Notes: generated by a model not told the origin, from the letters alone. A stretch of DNA of 64,000 nucleotides from Clostridium prolinivorans (GCF_004011155.1 NZ_RJWG01000001.1:187189-251188); one strand, 5' to 3'; numbered from the stretch's first letter, positions 7,796 through 16,765 are shown. Translations and numbers: made by a program.

Positions 7796-9865
7796 TTGGC
7801 GTTATATACCAATTCAAAATTTAATATAAAAAATAATATGGACATATTTGTAGCATTTTTAGTTATAGGTGTAGTTTTAATGATAATTATACCTCTTCCT
7901 CCGGGTATATTAGATATACTTTTGGCTTGCAATATTACAATCTCAGTTGTAATTATACTGCTTACAATGTTTACAACTGAAGTGCTTCAATTTTCTTCAT
8001 TTCCTACACTGCTTTTAATAACAACACTTTTTAGACTTGCACTTAATATTTCTTCAACAAGGTTAATATTAAGAGATGCTAACGCAGGTAAAATTATAGA
8101 AGCTTTTGGAAACTTTGTTGTAAGTGGAAATTATGCTATAGGTATTATAATATATTTAATTATAATGATAATTCAATTTATGGTTATAACTAATGGATCT
8201 GGAAGAGTTGCAGAAGTTTCTGCAAGATTTACTCTTGATGCTATGCCAGGGAAACAAATGAGTATTGATGCGGATTTAAATTCAGGACTTATAGATGAAA
8301 TGCAGGCTAGAGAAAGAAGAAAAAAACTTCAAATGGAAGCAGATTTTTATGGAGCTATGGATGGTGCTTCTAAATTTGTAAAAGGTGATGCAATAGCAGG
8401 TATTATAATAACTATTATTAATATACTAGGAGGAATTGTAATAGGTGTTGTTATGAATGGTATGGATATAACACAGGCTGTTCAAACTTATATAATGCTT
8501 ACTATTGGTGATGGTCTTGTAAGTCAAATACCTGCACTTTTAATATCTACGGCTTCTGGTATACTTGTAACACGATCAGGAAGTGATTCTAATTTAGGGA
8601 ATTCTATTACTAAGCAGCTTACGGGGTTTCCTAAAGTTATAGCTATTGCAGCAGTTGTTCTTTTATTTTTATCAATAATACCTGGATTTCCTCATTTTGT
8701 ATTTTTAGTAGTTGCTGCTTGTGCTGGTATTAGTGCTTATTTTTTATATAAAGATGAAAAAAATGAAATTATTTCCAAAATGGAAAAGGAACAATCTCAA
8801 ATTGAGGAAACAGAAAGAAAAGAGCCAGAAAATGTAATGTCTTTAATTACTGTTGAACCTATGGAAATAGAAATAGGATATGCTCTTATACCTTTAGCAG
8901 ATGAAAATTCTGGTGGTGATTTGCTAGAGAGAATAGCATCAGTAAGAAGACAGTGTGCTATTGAGATGGGAATTATAGTACAGCCTATTAGAATTAGAGA
9001 TAATCTTCAATTAAAGTCAAATGAATATGTGATAAAAATTAGAGGTACTGTTACTGCAAAAGGAGAAATTATGCCTAATATGCTTTTATGTATGGATCCT
9101 ACTAATGGTGACTTTGATATACAAGGTATAAAAACAATTGAACCTTCTTTTGGACTTCCTGCTATATGGATAAACAAAGATCAAAGAGAAGAAGCAGAAA
9201 TTAAAGGATTAACAGTAGTTGATCCTACTACTGTAATGATTACTCATTTAACTGAAACTATCAAATTACATTCTCATGAACTTTTAGGACGCCAAGAAGT
9301 CAAACTTATAATAGATGCAGTTAAAGAAAAATATAATGCTGTTGTTGAAGAACTTATACCAGATTTAATGACAATTGGAGAAGTTCAAAAGGTACTACAA
9401 AATTTATTAAAAGAAAAGGTACCTATAAAAGATATGGTAACTATACTGGAAACACTTGCAGACAATTCTAGAATTACAAAAGATATTGAACTTTTAACTG
9501 AGTATGTAAGATTTGCTATTGGAAGAACTATATGTGCTCCTTTAATAGATGAAAATGGAGCTATAACGGTAGTTACAGTATCTCCAGATATTGAAGATAA
9601 AATTGCAAATAATATACAAAAATCTATACATGGATCATTTCCTGCTATAGATCCTGACACTACAGGTAAAATATTAGGTGCTATAAAAAATACATTAGAA
9701 AGTGTATATTTTTATGATAATCAACCTGTTATATTAGTATCTCCCAAGATTAGACCTGCTTTTAGAAGGCTTATTGAGATGGTATTTCCAAACATAACTG
9801 TATTATCTTTAAATGAAATACCAAATGATATTGAGATAAGAACTGAAGGAGTTGTGACCATATAA
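7796..9865 (+). CDS. flhA: Flagellar export apparatus protein FlhA
   Basis: Large export-gate subunit: an N-terminal membrane half with about eight helices and a cytoplasmic half forming the nonameric docking ring for export chaperones. The FHIPEP-family signature is seen as RVAEVSARFTLDAMPGKQM with DADLNSGLIDEMQAR. Length 689 aa fits the family. I prefer the TTG at 7796, 5 bases after AGGGGTGA, over the GTG at 7787, which lies inside that ribosome site. The stop abuts the flhF ATG directly. Confidence 0.96.
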   Translation: MALYTNSKFNIKNNMDIFVAFLVIGVVLMIIIPLPPGILDILLACNITISVVIILLTMFTTEVLQFSSFPTLLLITTLFRLALNISSTRLILRDANAGKIIEAFGNFVVSGNYAIGIIIYLIIMIIQFMVITNGSGRVAEVSARFTLDAMPGKQMSIDADLNSGLIDEMQARERRKKLQMEADFYGAMDGASKFVKGDAIAGIIITIINILGGIVIGVVMNGMDITQAVQTYIMLTIGDGLVSQIPALLISTASGILVTRSGSDSNLGNSITKQLTGFPKVIAIAAVVLLFLSIIPGFPHFVFLVVAACAGISAYFLYKDEKNEIISKMEKEQSQIEETERKEPENVMSLITVEPMEIEIGYALIPLADENSGGDLLERIASVRRQCAIEMGIIVQPIRIRDNLQLKSNEYVIKIRGTVTAKGEIMPNMLLCMDPTNGDFDIQGIKTIEPSFGLPAIWINKDQREEAEIKGLTVVDPTTVMITHLTETIKLHSHELLGRQEVKLIIDAVKEKYNAVVEELIPDLMTIGEVQKVLQNLLKEKVPIKDMVTILETLADNSRITKDIELLTEYVRFAIGRTICAPLIDENGAITVVTVSPDIEDKIANNIQKSIHGSFPAIDPDTTGKILGAIKNTLESVYFYDNQPVILVSPKIRPAFRRLIEMVFPNITVLSLNEIPNDIEIRTEGVVTI

Positions 9866-11014
9866 ATGATTATAAAAAAATATATAGTAAATAGTATGAA
9901 TGAGGCTATGACACGTATTCGTTATGAACTTGGGAAAGATGCTGTTATTATTAGCCAAAGAAAAATTAGGAAACAAGGAATTAAAGGATTTTTTGGGAAA
10001 AAAGTAATTGAGGTAACTGCAGCAGCTGATAATACGAAAAAAGATAATGATAATATTATTTATAGTATAGATAAATTTAAAAAAGCTATAGAAAAGGAAG
10101 AACTATTTTTACATGATAATGGAAATACTCCAAAACCATTAGCCAAAGAAAAAATTGTAAAAAACAATGATAATAACTTAGAAATTATAAAAGAAATGCA
10201 TGATATAAAAAATTTAATTTCAGATATGATGAATAAAAAAGATATTGAAAACAATAAAATAAAATCTGAAATACAAAATAAGCTTGAAGATAATGATATA
10301 AATGATAAAGTCATAGAAAATATTTTAAATGAGGTTAAAAAAATTGATGAAGATATAGAAGAAACAAAAAAAGTAAAAATAGCTATTGAAAAAATGATAT
10401 CTATATCCAAAGCTGAGATGAAGGGGCCTATAGTTTTAGTTGGTCCTACAGGAGTTGGAAAGACTACTACTATAGCAAAACTTGCAGGCAAATTTTCATT
10501 AATAGATAAAAAAAGAGTAGGATTAATAACTATAGATACTTATAGAATTGGAGCAGTTGAACAACTAAAAACTTATGCTGATATTATGAACATACCTTTT
10601 AAGGTTATATTTACCCTAAATCAAATAGAAACTGCTTTAGAATCAATGAAAGATTGTGATGTTATATTAATTGATACTACTGGGAGAAGCAGTAAAAATA
10701 TAATGCAGATTTCTGAATTAAGGGCATTTGTTGAAAAAATAAAAACAGACAATATTCATTTAGTATTAAGTTGTACTACTAAAAATAAAGATATAGATTC
10801 TATAGTTCAAGGATACAGTGTATTAGGATATAATAATATAATAATAACTAAGTTAGATGAAACTTCTACCTATGGTTCAATATTAAATATTTTATATTCT
10901 GCAAAAAAACCATTAAGTTTTATAACTACAGGTCAAAATGTACCAGAAGATATAAAAAATATTTCGGCATCAGAAATTTCAAGTCTTATACTAGGAGAGG
11001 ATAGTATATGTTAG
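9866..11014 (+). CDS. flhF: Flagellar SRP-type GTPase FlhF
   Basis: SRP-family GTPase that sets flagellar number and position together with FlhG. The N-terminal B domain begins MIIKKYIVNSMNEAMTRIR, then comes a charged linker, an N domain, and the G domain with the P-loop GPTGVGKTTT at residues 193-202, DTYRIGAVEQL, DTTGRS (G3) and TKLDE (G4). Length 382 aa is usual. It starts with no gap after flhA and overlaps flhG by 7 bases, so the three are probably translationally coupled. Confidence 0.97.
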   Translation: MIIKKYIVNSMNEAMTRIRYELGKDAVIISQRKIRKQGIKGFFGKKVIEVTAAADNTKKDNDNIIYSIDKFKKAIEKEELFLHDNGNTPKPLAKEKIVKNNDNNLEIIKEMHDIKNLISDMMNKKDIENNKIKSEIQNKLEDNDINDKVIENILNEVKKIDEDIEETKKVKIAIEKMISISKAEMKGPIVLVGPTGVGKTTTIAKLAGKFSLIDKKRVGLITIDTYRIGAVEQLKTYADIMNIPFKVIFTLNQIETALESMKDCDVILIDTTGRSSKNIMQISELRAFVEKIKTDNIHLVLSCTTKNKDIDSIVQGYSVLGYNNIIITKLDETSTYGSILNILYSAKKPLSFITTGQNVPEDIKNISASEISSLILGEDSIC

Positions 11015-11862
11015 ACCAAGCTCAAAGATTGAGGCAGTTGGCTGCTGGTAATGTGGTAAAAAATAAGGCAAGAATTATAACTGTAACATCAGGTAAAGGG
11101 GGAGTTGGCAAAAGTAATTTTGTTGTAAATTTATCTATAATTCTGCAGCAGATGGGAAAAAGTGTTTTAATATTTGATGCTGATGTAGGTATGGGAAATG
11201 ATGATGTACTCATGGGCTTTTTACCTAAATTTAATGTGTTTGATGTAATTTTTAATAATAAAAGTATTGAAGATACTGTAGTTACAGGACCTTATGGAGT
11301 AAAGCTTCTTTCAGGAGGGTCTGGAATAACAAAAGTAGAAGAATTAAGTAATGAACAAAGAGAAAATTTTATAAATAAATTAGAAAATTTAAACAATTTT
11401 GATTATATAATAATGGATACTGGAGCTGGAATAAATAGAAATGTATTAGGTTTCGTAGCATGTTGTGAAGAACTTATAGTGTTAACTACACCAGAACCTA
11501 CATCACTTACAGATGCTTATAGTCTTCTTAAAGCTATTAATCATTTTAAATTGAAAAATAAAGCTAAGGTTGTTGTAAATAGAGTAATTGATGAAAAGGA
11601 AGCAATATTTACTTATAATAGATTTAATAATGCTGTTTCTAATTTTCTTAAAATAAAATTAGAATATTTAGGAAGTATATCTGAAGACAAAAAATTACTT
11701 CAGGCAGTAAGAAACCAAGAACCTTTTTGTATAAAATTCCCTAATTGTGATGCATCTATAGACGTAAATAAAATTGCTAAAAAACTTATTGGGAATGAAG
11801 AATATGAAACGAAAAATGGTATTCAGGTTTTATTTAAAAAGATCTTTAGTATTTTTGGCTAA
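11008..11862 (+). CDS. flhG: Flagellar number regulator FlhG (MinD/ParA-type ATPase, YlxH)
   Basis: ParA/MinD-family ATPase that stimulates FlhF GTPase and limits flagellar number. The deviant Walker A KGGVGKS is at residues 30-36, preceded by the FlhG activating segment DQAQRLRQL at the N-terminus. Walker A-prime FDADVGMGNDD and Walker B IIMDTGAG follow. The C-terminus (LFKKIFSIFG) is amphipathic and could be the membrane-targeting helix. The ATG overlaps the end of flhF and is preceded by GGAGAGGA. Confidence 0.96.
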   Translation: MLDQAQRLRQLAAGNVVKNKARIITVTSGKGGVGKSNFVVNLSIILQQMGKSVLIFDADVGMGNDDVLMGFLPKFNVFDVIFNNKSIEDTVVTGPYGVKLLSGGSGITKVEELSNEQRENFINKLENLNNFDYIIMDTGAGINRNVLGFVACCEELIVLTTPEPTSLTDAYSLLKAINHFKLKNKAKVVVNRVIDEKEAIFTYNRFNNAVSNFLKIKLEYLGSISEDKKLLQAVRNQEPFCIKFPNCDASIDVNKIAKKLIGNEEYETKNGIQVLFKKIFSIFG

Positions 11863-11876
11863 AAAGGGGATTCAAT

Positions 11877-12536
11877 ATGGGTTATGATTTAAAATTTCAA
11901 ATAAATAATAAAATTGAAATAGTTTATGATGATAATTATTATAAAAGTAACATTGAAGATGTGCAAGATAAATTTATTTCTATAAATATACCTAGAAAAG
12001 GAGAAAATTATATTCCTTTTAGAAAAGGGGACAAACTCGAATGTATATATTATTATGAAAATAATATATATAAATTTTATACATATGTTATAGACAGAAA
12101 AATAGATAATATACCTATTATATTAATAAACTATCCATCAGAAATTTTTAGAATCCAAAGAAGAAAATTTGTAAGAGTACCTGTACTTTATTCTATTTTG
12201 TATTCAAAATTAAACAAAAGAAATAATGAAGCTAAACTGATAAAAAATTTAACGAAAGATGATGAATCTTTTAAAGCAACAATGATAGATTTAAGTGGTG
12301 GAGGAATGAAATTAAAAGTTAAAGAAGATATAAAAATTGGAGATATAATAATAGCGTATATACCTATAAAAGGAGAAGAAATAAAAGTGGAAGGAGAAAT
12401 AGTTAGAGTAGAAAAGGACGGAAAAAGTAGATTAAATATTTGTGGTGTTAATTTTATAAATTTAGAAAATAGATTAAGAGAAAAAATTATAAAATTTATA
12501 TTTGAAATAATGAGAGAACAAATAAAAAAGAGTTAG
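11877..12536 (+). CDS. PilZ-domain c-di-GMP binding protein, YcgR type
   Basis: A 219-aa cytoplasmic protein with a YcgR-type N-terminal beta domain (residues 1-90) and a PilZ domain. The c-di-GMP motifs are intact: R96-K-F-V-R100 (RxxxR) and D138-x-S140-x-x-G143 (D/NxSxxG). By family it acts as a brake that slows the motor when c-di-GMP is high, as YcgR and Bacillus MotI (YpfA) do. Its place inside the flagellar operon supports that job. The ATG follows AAAGGGGAT, 14 bases after flhG. Confidence 0.9.
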   Translation: MGYDLKFQINNKIEIVYDDNYYKSNIEDVQDKFISINIPRKGENYIPFRKGDKLECIYYYENNIYKFYTYVIDRKIDNIPIILINYPSEIFRIQRRKFVRVPVLYSILYSKLNKRNNEAKLIKNLTKDDESFKATMIDLSGGGMKLKVKEDIKIGDIIIAYIPIKGEEIKVEGEIVRVEKDGKSRLNICGVNFINLENRLREKIIKFIFEIMREQIKKS

Positions 12537-12537
12537 A

Positions 12538-12563
12538 AATTTTAAGTCTTATGGCTTAAAATT
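12538..12563 (+). other. Hairpin adjoining the ribosome site of the sigma factor gene
   Basis: A perfect 9-bp AT-rich inverted repeat, AATTTTAAG (12538-12546) and CTTAAAATT (12555-12563), fills most of the 42-base gap before the sigma gene and ends just before its AGGGGGAG ribosome site. It lacks a T run, so it is not a terminator. It may affect mRNA stability or ribosome access for the sigma factor; this is inference. Confidence 0.45.
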
Positions 12564-12578
12564 AGGGGGAGATTTATA

Positions 12579-13304
12579 ATGGCTTTAGCAAAACTTCCAG
12601 ATATAAAAGAACAAATGGTTTTAAAATATATTCCACTTGTTAAATATATAGCTTCAAGAGTTATAATAGGTAAGAGTAAATATATAGAATATGAAGAACT
12701 AGTAAGTTGTGGAATGGTTGGACTTATGGATGCCATTAATAAATTTGATAAAAGTAAAGGGATGAAATTTTCTACTTATGCATCTATAAGAATAAAAGGA
12801 GCTATGATTGACCAATTAAGAAAAAATAGCCCTATATCAAAAGGTGCAATGGATAAGCTTACTTTATTTAATGAAACATTAGAAAAATTACAAAAAAAAT
12901 TTTTAAGAGAACCTACTTATGAAGAAATAGCTAAAGAACTTAAAATACCTATAAAAGAAGTTTTTGAAATTGAAAATTATATTAATTATATATCTGTCAT
13001 ATCTTTAGAAGATTTAATATTTTCTGATGATGATGATATTCAGTTAATAGGAATTATAGAAGATGAAAAAAGTCCAAATCCAGAAAAATTAACAGAAGAA
13101 AAAGAAAAAAAAGAATATTTGGAAAGAGCTTTAGAAAATTTAAAAGAAAAAGATAAAATTGTATTATCATTGTATTATTATGAAAATCTTACATTAAAAG
13201 AAATAGGGAAAGTTCTTGAAGTGTCTGAATCTAGAGTTTGTCAGCTTCATAGCAGAGCAATTATTAATCTTAGAAAAGAATTGAAAAAATTAAAATATAC
13301 TTAG
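12579..13304 (+). CDS. sigD: RNA polymerase sigma factor for motility, FliA/SigD/WhiG family
   Basis: Directs late flagellar, chemotaxis and autolysin genes in Firmicutes. Regions 1.2/2 (residues about 15-90) include LVKYIASRV, EELVSCGMVGLMDAINKFD and KFSTYASIRIKGAMIDQLR; region 3 follows (PTYEEIAKELKIP); region 4 has LTLKEIGKVLEVSESRVCQLHSRA. Absence of region 1.1 and the 241-aa length fit the FliA/SigD group. An anti-sigma factor FlgM is not in the window. The ATG follows GGGGGAGATTTAT. Confidence 0.95.
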   Translation: MALAKLPDIKEQMVLKYIPLVKYIASRVIIGKSKYIEYEELVSCGMVGLMDAINKFDKSKGMKFSTYASIRIKGAMIDQLRKNSPISKGAMDKLTLFNETLEKLQKKFLREPTYEEIAKELKIPIKEVFEIENYINYISVISLEDLIFSDDDDIQLIGIIEDEKSPNPEKLTEEKEKKEYLERALENLKEKDKIVLSLYYYENLTLKEIGKVLEVSESRVCQLHSRAIINLRKELKKLKYT

Positions 13305-13320
13305 CCTTGGAGTGAATTAA

Positions 13321-13809
13321 ATGCTTATATTTATTCTTATTATAATAGGATGTTTATTAATATTATTAAATTTAAAAGCAATAAAAAAAGAAGAAAAATC
13401 TTTTTATAATATTTTCCATAATACAGAAGAAAATATGGAAGATGTAGAAATTAAATTAGGTAAAATAAGGCAGGAATTTTCAGAAACTATATTAGAACTT
13501 CAAAAAGAAATTGTAGATATAAAAAAAGATATAGATAAATTATATACTATTATTGAGTTAAATAATGGTAATTTAAAAGATGAAGAATCTTTACAAGAAA
13601 TATCAATAAATAAGAAAATAGAACATGAAGAAAAAACAAACATTGATTTTAAAAAAAATACTAAAATAAATAAAAGCGATAAAAACAGCATAAAAATAGA
13701 TGAAATTAGTGACCTTTTAATGAAAGGATATTCAGTTGAAGAAATTGGTGATAAATTAGGCGTAGGAAAGGGTGAAATATTATTAGTAAGAGATTTATAC
13801 TTAAAGTAA
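13321..13809 (+). CDS. Membrane-anchored coiled-coil protein with SwrB/DUF6115-like C-terminus
   Basis: A 162-aa protein with a hydrophobic N-terminus (residues 1-19, no cleavage site), a predicted coiled coil (about 25-75), a charged linker and a small C-terminal helix-turn-helix-like module, LLMKGYSVEEIGDKLGVGKGEI. This layout and the position just after sigD match SwrB (YlxL) of Bacillus subtilis, which promotes assembly of the export apparatus, although overall identity is likely low. The call rests on architecture and location. It begins 16 bases after the sigma gene behind GGAGTGAA. Confidence 0.7.
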   Translation: MLIFILIIIGCLLILLNLKAIKKEEKSFYNIFHNTEENMEDVEIKLGKIRQEFSETILELQKEIVDIKKDIDKLYTIIELNNGNLKDEESLQEISINKKIEHEEKTNIDFKKNTKINKSDKNSIKIDEISDLLMKGYSVEEIGDKLGVGKGEILLVRDLYLK

Positions 13810-14006
13810 AAAAATTAATAGATTTTCTTAGTGATAGAAAAATATTATTAGGAATAGGTATAGGAATTGTTCTAACAACCATTATTTTAAGTACTTATAA
13901 ATTTAATAATAATATAAGCAATGATGAAATAGAAAGAAGGGCAAGATCTTTGGGTATGGATTATCCAAGTGAATTTAAGGTTATAAAAAAGGAGGAAACA
14001 AAATGA
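13782..14006 (+). CDS. Small membrane-anchored protein with no ATG/GTG/TTG start
   Basis: A frame open from 13776 to the TGA at 14004-14006 encodes a basic N-terminus, one membrane helix (LLGIGIGIVLTTIILS) and a soluble tail ending RARSLGMDYPSEFKVIKKEE. It contains no upstream ATG, GTG or TTG; the first in-frame ATG lies in the tail. The best candidate start is ATT at 13782, 7 bases past a GGAAAGGGTG site, which gives 74 aa and overlaps the previous gene by 28 bases. The stop overlaps the next ATG as ATGA, the pattern of coupled genes, which argues that it is translated. The function is unknown; location suggests a flagellar accessory. Confidence 0.6.
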   Translation: MSKRFILKVKKLIDFLSDRKILLGIGIGIVLTTIILSTYKFNNNISNDEIERRARSLGMDYPSEFKVIKKEETK

Positions 14007-14785
14007 TAAGAGCTTTATATACTTCTGTTTCTGGTCTTATTACACAAGAAGCTAAACAGAATGTTATAACTAATAATTTGGCTAATGTTAATACTGTTGG
14101 ATTTAAGAGTGATAATTTATTAGTAAAAAAGTTTGATGATGTATTAATAGAAAATTATGATAAAATTGTGAATGGCAAAAATCAACAAAATATAATAGGT
14201 TCTTTAAGTCAAGGAAGCAAAATTGATGGGATACAAACAAACTATACACAAGGAACTATTGAAGATACTGATAAGTGGAGCGATTTTTCAATAGAAGGCA
14301 GGGGATTTTTTACTGTATCAGATAAAAATAATATATTTTATACAAGAGATGGTCATTTTCATGTTAATTCTCAAGGGTATCTTGTAAATGATAATGGTCA
14401 AAATATTTTAGGTGTTAATGTTGATAATAATGGAACAACTATTAGTAATCCTATGCCAATACAAGTTGGAAATGAAAAAATAAAATTGCAAAGTGATGGA
14501 ACTTTTGAAATTGGAAATAAAAGATATAAATTTAATGTAGTTGATTTTCAAAATTACAACGAGCTAAAAAAAATAGGGGATAATTTATATTTGGGGCAAA
14601 ATCCAATAAATAATAAAAATATAACTATTAAACAAAATTCTCTTGAAAAATCTAATGTTAATGTTATTGATGAAATGGTAAATATGCTTACAGTTATGAG
14701 GACTTTTGAATCTAATCAAAAAATTATTCAATCTATAGATGAAACTTTGGGCAAGACTGTAAATGAAGTTGGTACGGTAAGATAA
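14003..14785 (+). CDS. Flagellar rod / hook-basal body protein, FlgF/FlgG family (FlhO-like)
   Basis: Rod-family protein of 260 aa, exported by the flagellar system. The N-terminal signature MIRALYTSVSGLITQEAKQN with NNLANVNTVGFK and the C-terminal helix NVIDEMVNMLTVMRTFESNQK are conserved; the central beta domain has WSDFSIEGRGFFTVSD and FYTRDGHFHVNSQGYLV. Firmicutes carry two such paralogues (FlhO and FlhP in Bacillus) that build the distal rod; this is the first of an adjacent pair. The ATG lies 7 bases after AAAGGAGG and overlaps the preceding stop. Confidence 0.88.
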   Translation: MIRALYTSVSGLITQEAKQNVITNNLANVNTVGFKSDNLLVKKFDDVLIENYDKIVNGKNQQNIIGSLSQGSKIDGIQTNYTQGTIEDTDKWSDFSIEGRGFFTVSDKNNIFYTRDGHFHVNSQGYLVNDNGQNILGVNVDNNGTTISNPMPIQVGNEKIKLQSDGTFEIGNKRYKFNVVDFQNYNELKKIGDNLYLGQNPINNKNITIKQNSLEKSNVNVIDEMVNMLTVMRTFESNQKIIQSIDETLGKTVNEVGTVR

Positions 14786-14804
14786 TATTAAGAGGTGAAA
14801 AAAA

Positions 14805-15632
14805 GTGCTTAGAATATTATGGAGCAGTAAAAGTGCAATGGCAGCTCAACAAGAAAAAATTGATAGTATTTCAAATAATATAGCTAATATAAATACAGAA
14901 GGATATAAACGTGTAGACGTAAATTTTAAAGATTTAGTATACGAAACTCTAAATAGAAAAGGATATCCTGTTAATGAAAAAAATAGTACAAGTTCTTATA
15001 ATGGGACTGGAGTAAAAACAAGTGAATGGCTTAGAGATGATAAACAGGGAAATTTAACTGAAACTTCTGTAACTACTGATTTAGCCATAGATGGTGAAGG
15101 ATATTTTGAAGTAATCCTTCCAGTAAAAGATGATAATGGAAACTATAAAAAAGCATATACAAGAGGAGGAAGTTTTAACATAGATAGTGAAGGTAATTTG
15201 ACTGATAAAAACGGCAATAAAATTAATATAATATTTAATAAAAATATTCCCGATAAAGATAGAAAATTTACTAGTGAAAATTTAAAAATAGATTATAAAG
15301 GTAATGTATATAAAAGTGATAATAACTCTATGATTTTAGTTGGGAAACTTAATGTATATAATGTAAATGGAGATAATTCATTAAAATCCATTGGAGATAA
15401 TTTATTTATTGTAAATACAGAAAATATTAATGGATTAGAAGTCCCTGTTGAAGTGCCATATTTAGTTGAAGATTCTAATATAATGCAAGGTATGATTGAA
15501 CTATCTAATGTTGATTTATCAAAGGAAATGACAGATATGATAGTTGCTCAAAGGGCATTTGAACTTAGCTCAAAGGCTATGAAAACTGCTGATGAGATGT
15601 GGGGAATGGCTAATAATTTAAGAAGTAGATAG
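14805..15632 (+). CDS. flgG: Flagellar rod / hook-basal body protein, FlgG family (FlhP-like)
   Basis: Second rod-family paralogue, 275 aa, with a GTG start behind AGAGGTGA. It shows MLRILWSSKSAMAAQQEKID with SNNIANINTEGYKRVDVNF at the N-terminus, TDLAIDGEGYFEV and YTRGGSFNIDSEGNL in the middle, and the C-terminal NVDLSKEMTDMIVAQRAFELSSK typical of FlgG. It probably forms the distal rod that passes through the thick wall. It is the last gene of the flagellar operon; a strong terminator follows 6 bases after the stop. Confidence 0.9.
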   Translation: MLRILWSSKSAMAAQQEKIDSISNNIANINTEGYKRVDVNFKDLVYETLNRKGYPVNEKNSTSSYNGTGVKTSEWLRDDKQGNLTETSVTTDLAIDGEGYFEVILPVKDDNGNYKKAYTRGGSFNIDSEGNLTDKNGNKINIIFNKNIPDKDRKFTSENLKIDYKGNVYKSDNNSMILVGKLNVYNVNGDNSLKSIGDNLFIVNTENINGLEVPVEVPYLVEDSNIMQGMIELSNVDLSKEMTDMIVAQRAFELSSKAMKTADEMWGMANNLRSR

Positions 15633-15638
15633 ATAAAT

Positions 15639-15690
15639 ATATGCAGTAGCGTATTAATTTTATGCTACTGCATATTTATTTTTTTATTTA
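15639..15690 (+). terminator. Rho-independent terminator of the flagellar operon
   Basis: A perfect 12-bp stem, ATATGCAGTAGC (15639-15650) with GCTACTGCATAT (15664-15675), is followed by TTATTTTTTTATTTA. It closes the long flagellar transcript. Confidence 0.92.
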
Positions 15691-15705
15691 TTCATAAGTA
15701 TAAGT

Positions 15706-15735
15706 GCAATATTCATATATTAGTACTGATATAAT
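15706..15735 (+). promoter_or_regulatory. Possible sigma-E-like (sporulation) promoter
   Basis: GCAATATT (15706-15713) and GATATAAT (15728-15735) are separated by 14 bases, close to the Bacillus sigma-E pattern (about xATATT, 14 bases, CATAxAAT). The same TATAAT could instead be a vegetative -10 with a poor -35. The assignment is inference from pattern only. Confidence 0.35.
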
Positions 15736-15758
15736 ATCTTTAAGGGGTGTAGATATAT

Positions 15759-15980
15759 ATGAAGTCAATTTGTGAAAATATAAAATATCCTTGTCCAGCT
15801 ATGATTTGTCCAATGTTTTATAAATTTATAAACTTAAATGCTATGTATTTACCACGTAATAATTATATTTATAAAAATACTATTCCTAGATATAATAACC
15901 ACTATATAAACTTATTGCAAAATACTAATAGTTTCTATATGAGTATTAAAAATGTAGCAATTGAAGAAATAAAAGATTAA
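15759..15980 (+). CDS. Small protein of unknown function
   Basis: A 73-aa protein I do not recognise. The N-terminus carries three closely placed cysteines (C5, C12, C17) in a CENIKYPCPAMICP context, and the rest is rich in Asn and Tyr (9 Tyr), as seen in some spore-coat or morphogenetic proteins, but no family match can be claimed. No signal peptide or membrane segment is seen. It starts 12 bases after AAGGGGTG and lies 20 bases ahead of a membrane protein gene, so the two probably share a transcript. A sigma-E-like promoter is possible upstream. Confidence 0.6.
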   Translation: MKSICENIKYPCPAMICPMFYKFINLNAMYLPRNNYIYKNTIPRYNNHYINLLQNTNSFYMSIKNVAIEEIKD

Positions 15981-16000
15981 AAATTAAAGGAGCTAAAGAA

Positions 16001-16765
16001 ATGGGGATAGGTTATATTGTTGGTTGCTTGGCCAGTATAGTAATGTGGAAAATTGATAGACAATATTTGTTCTATAAATTTGATAATATGCTTAAAAAGA
16101 TTACATCTAATAAATATATTCTACAGATTATTTATATTTTTTTAATTATGTTAATAGTTTTTTTAATGCATACAATTAAACATTTAGAATTGAGCAATGC
16201 AATTACTTCGTTTTTAGTAATAGATATAAGTAACACTGAAAAGAAAAATTTAAGCCAAAGAGAAAAAGTAAAATTTTATGAATCAATTTCAACTATATCT
16301 AGAGCTGTAGTTTGTGGTTTTATTGCTCCACTTATGCTTATTATTGTTTTTGGAAATGTGTTTGGAATTTTGTACATGCTTCTTTATAATATAAGTTTTG
16401 TAAATGAAGATTTAAACTTAATAAAAGTAACATTTATAGCTTTAACTATAATTCCATCGATTATAACAGAAATTTTTCTTTATATAGTTTATTTTTGTAG
16501 AAATAAAAAATCTCAAATAGATTTTAAAGGTGATTATATAATAAATACATTTCTAAGACCTCTTTTAAATGTTGATATATTAGGAGCTTATATTGAATCT
16601 GTAAATTTTTATTTTCTTTATAATTTTAAAAATACTGATTATTTAAAAAGCTACGGAAAATATACAAAAAAAATTGATGATATTTGTGTAAAAGATTATT
16701 TAAGTATTGCATATGGTATATGCTTAATATTTTATATTATATTTTTTTATTTAATAAGGAAATAA
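16001..16765 (+). CDS. Multi-pass membrane protein, weak resemblance to CbiB/CobD
   Basis: A 254-aa protein with about five hydrophobic segments (residues about 2-14, 42-62, 100-132, 143-168, 232-252). The stretch FYESISTISRAVVCGFIAPL followed by a hydrophobic run and LYMLLYNIS recalls the CbiB/CobD core (ESVxENTxDGVIAPL...YKAxNT), but the catalytic-looking N-T-x-D-G is replaced, so a cobinamide synthase function is unlikely. It may be a diverged CbiB-fold protein or unrelated. The ATG follows AAAGGAGC. It ends at a palindromic terminator shared with the opposing ppaC. Confidence 0.7.
   Translation: MGIGYIVGCLASIVMWKIDRQYLFYKFDNMLKKITSNKYILQIIYIFLIMLIVFLMHTIKHLELSNAITSFLVIDISNTEKKNLSQREKVKFYESISTISRAVVCGFIAPLMLIIVFGNVFGILYMLLYNISFVNEDLNLIKVTFIALTIIPSIITEIFLYIVYFCRNKKSQIDFKGDYIINTFLRPLLNVDILGAYIESVNFYFLYNFKNTDYLKSYGKYTKKIDDICVKDYLSIAYGICLIFYIIFFYLIRK

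Noticed and set aside
10060-10491. 143-aa ORF on the - strand inside flhF
   Set aside because: Shadow of the Lys/Glu-rich linker region of FlhF in antisense; composition is Ser/Phe/Ile-rich, with no ribosome site.
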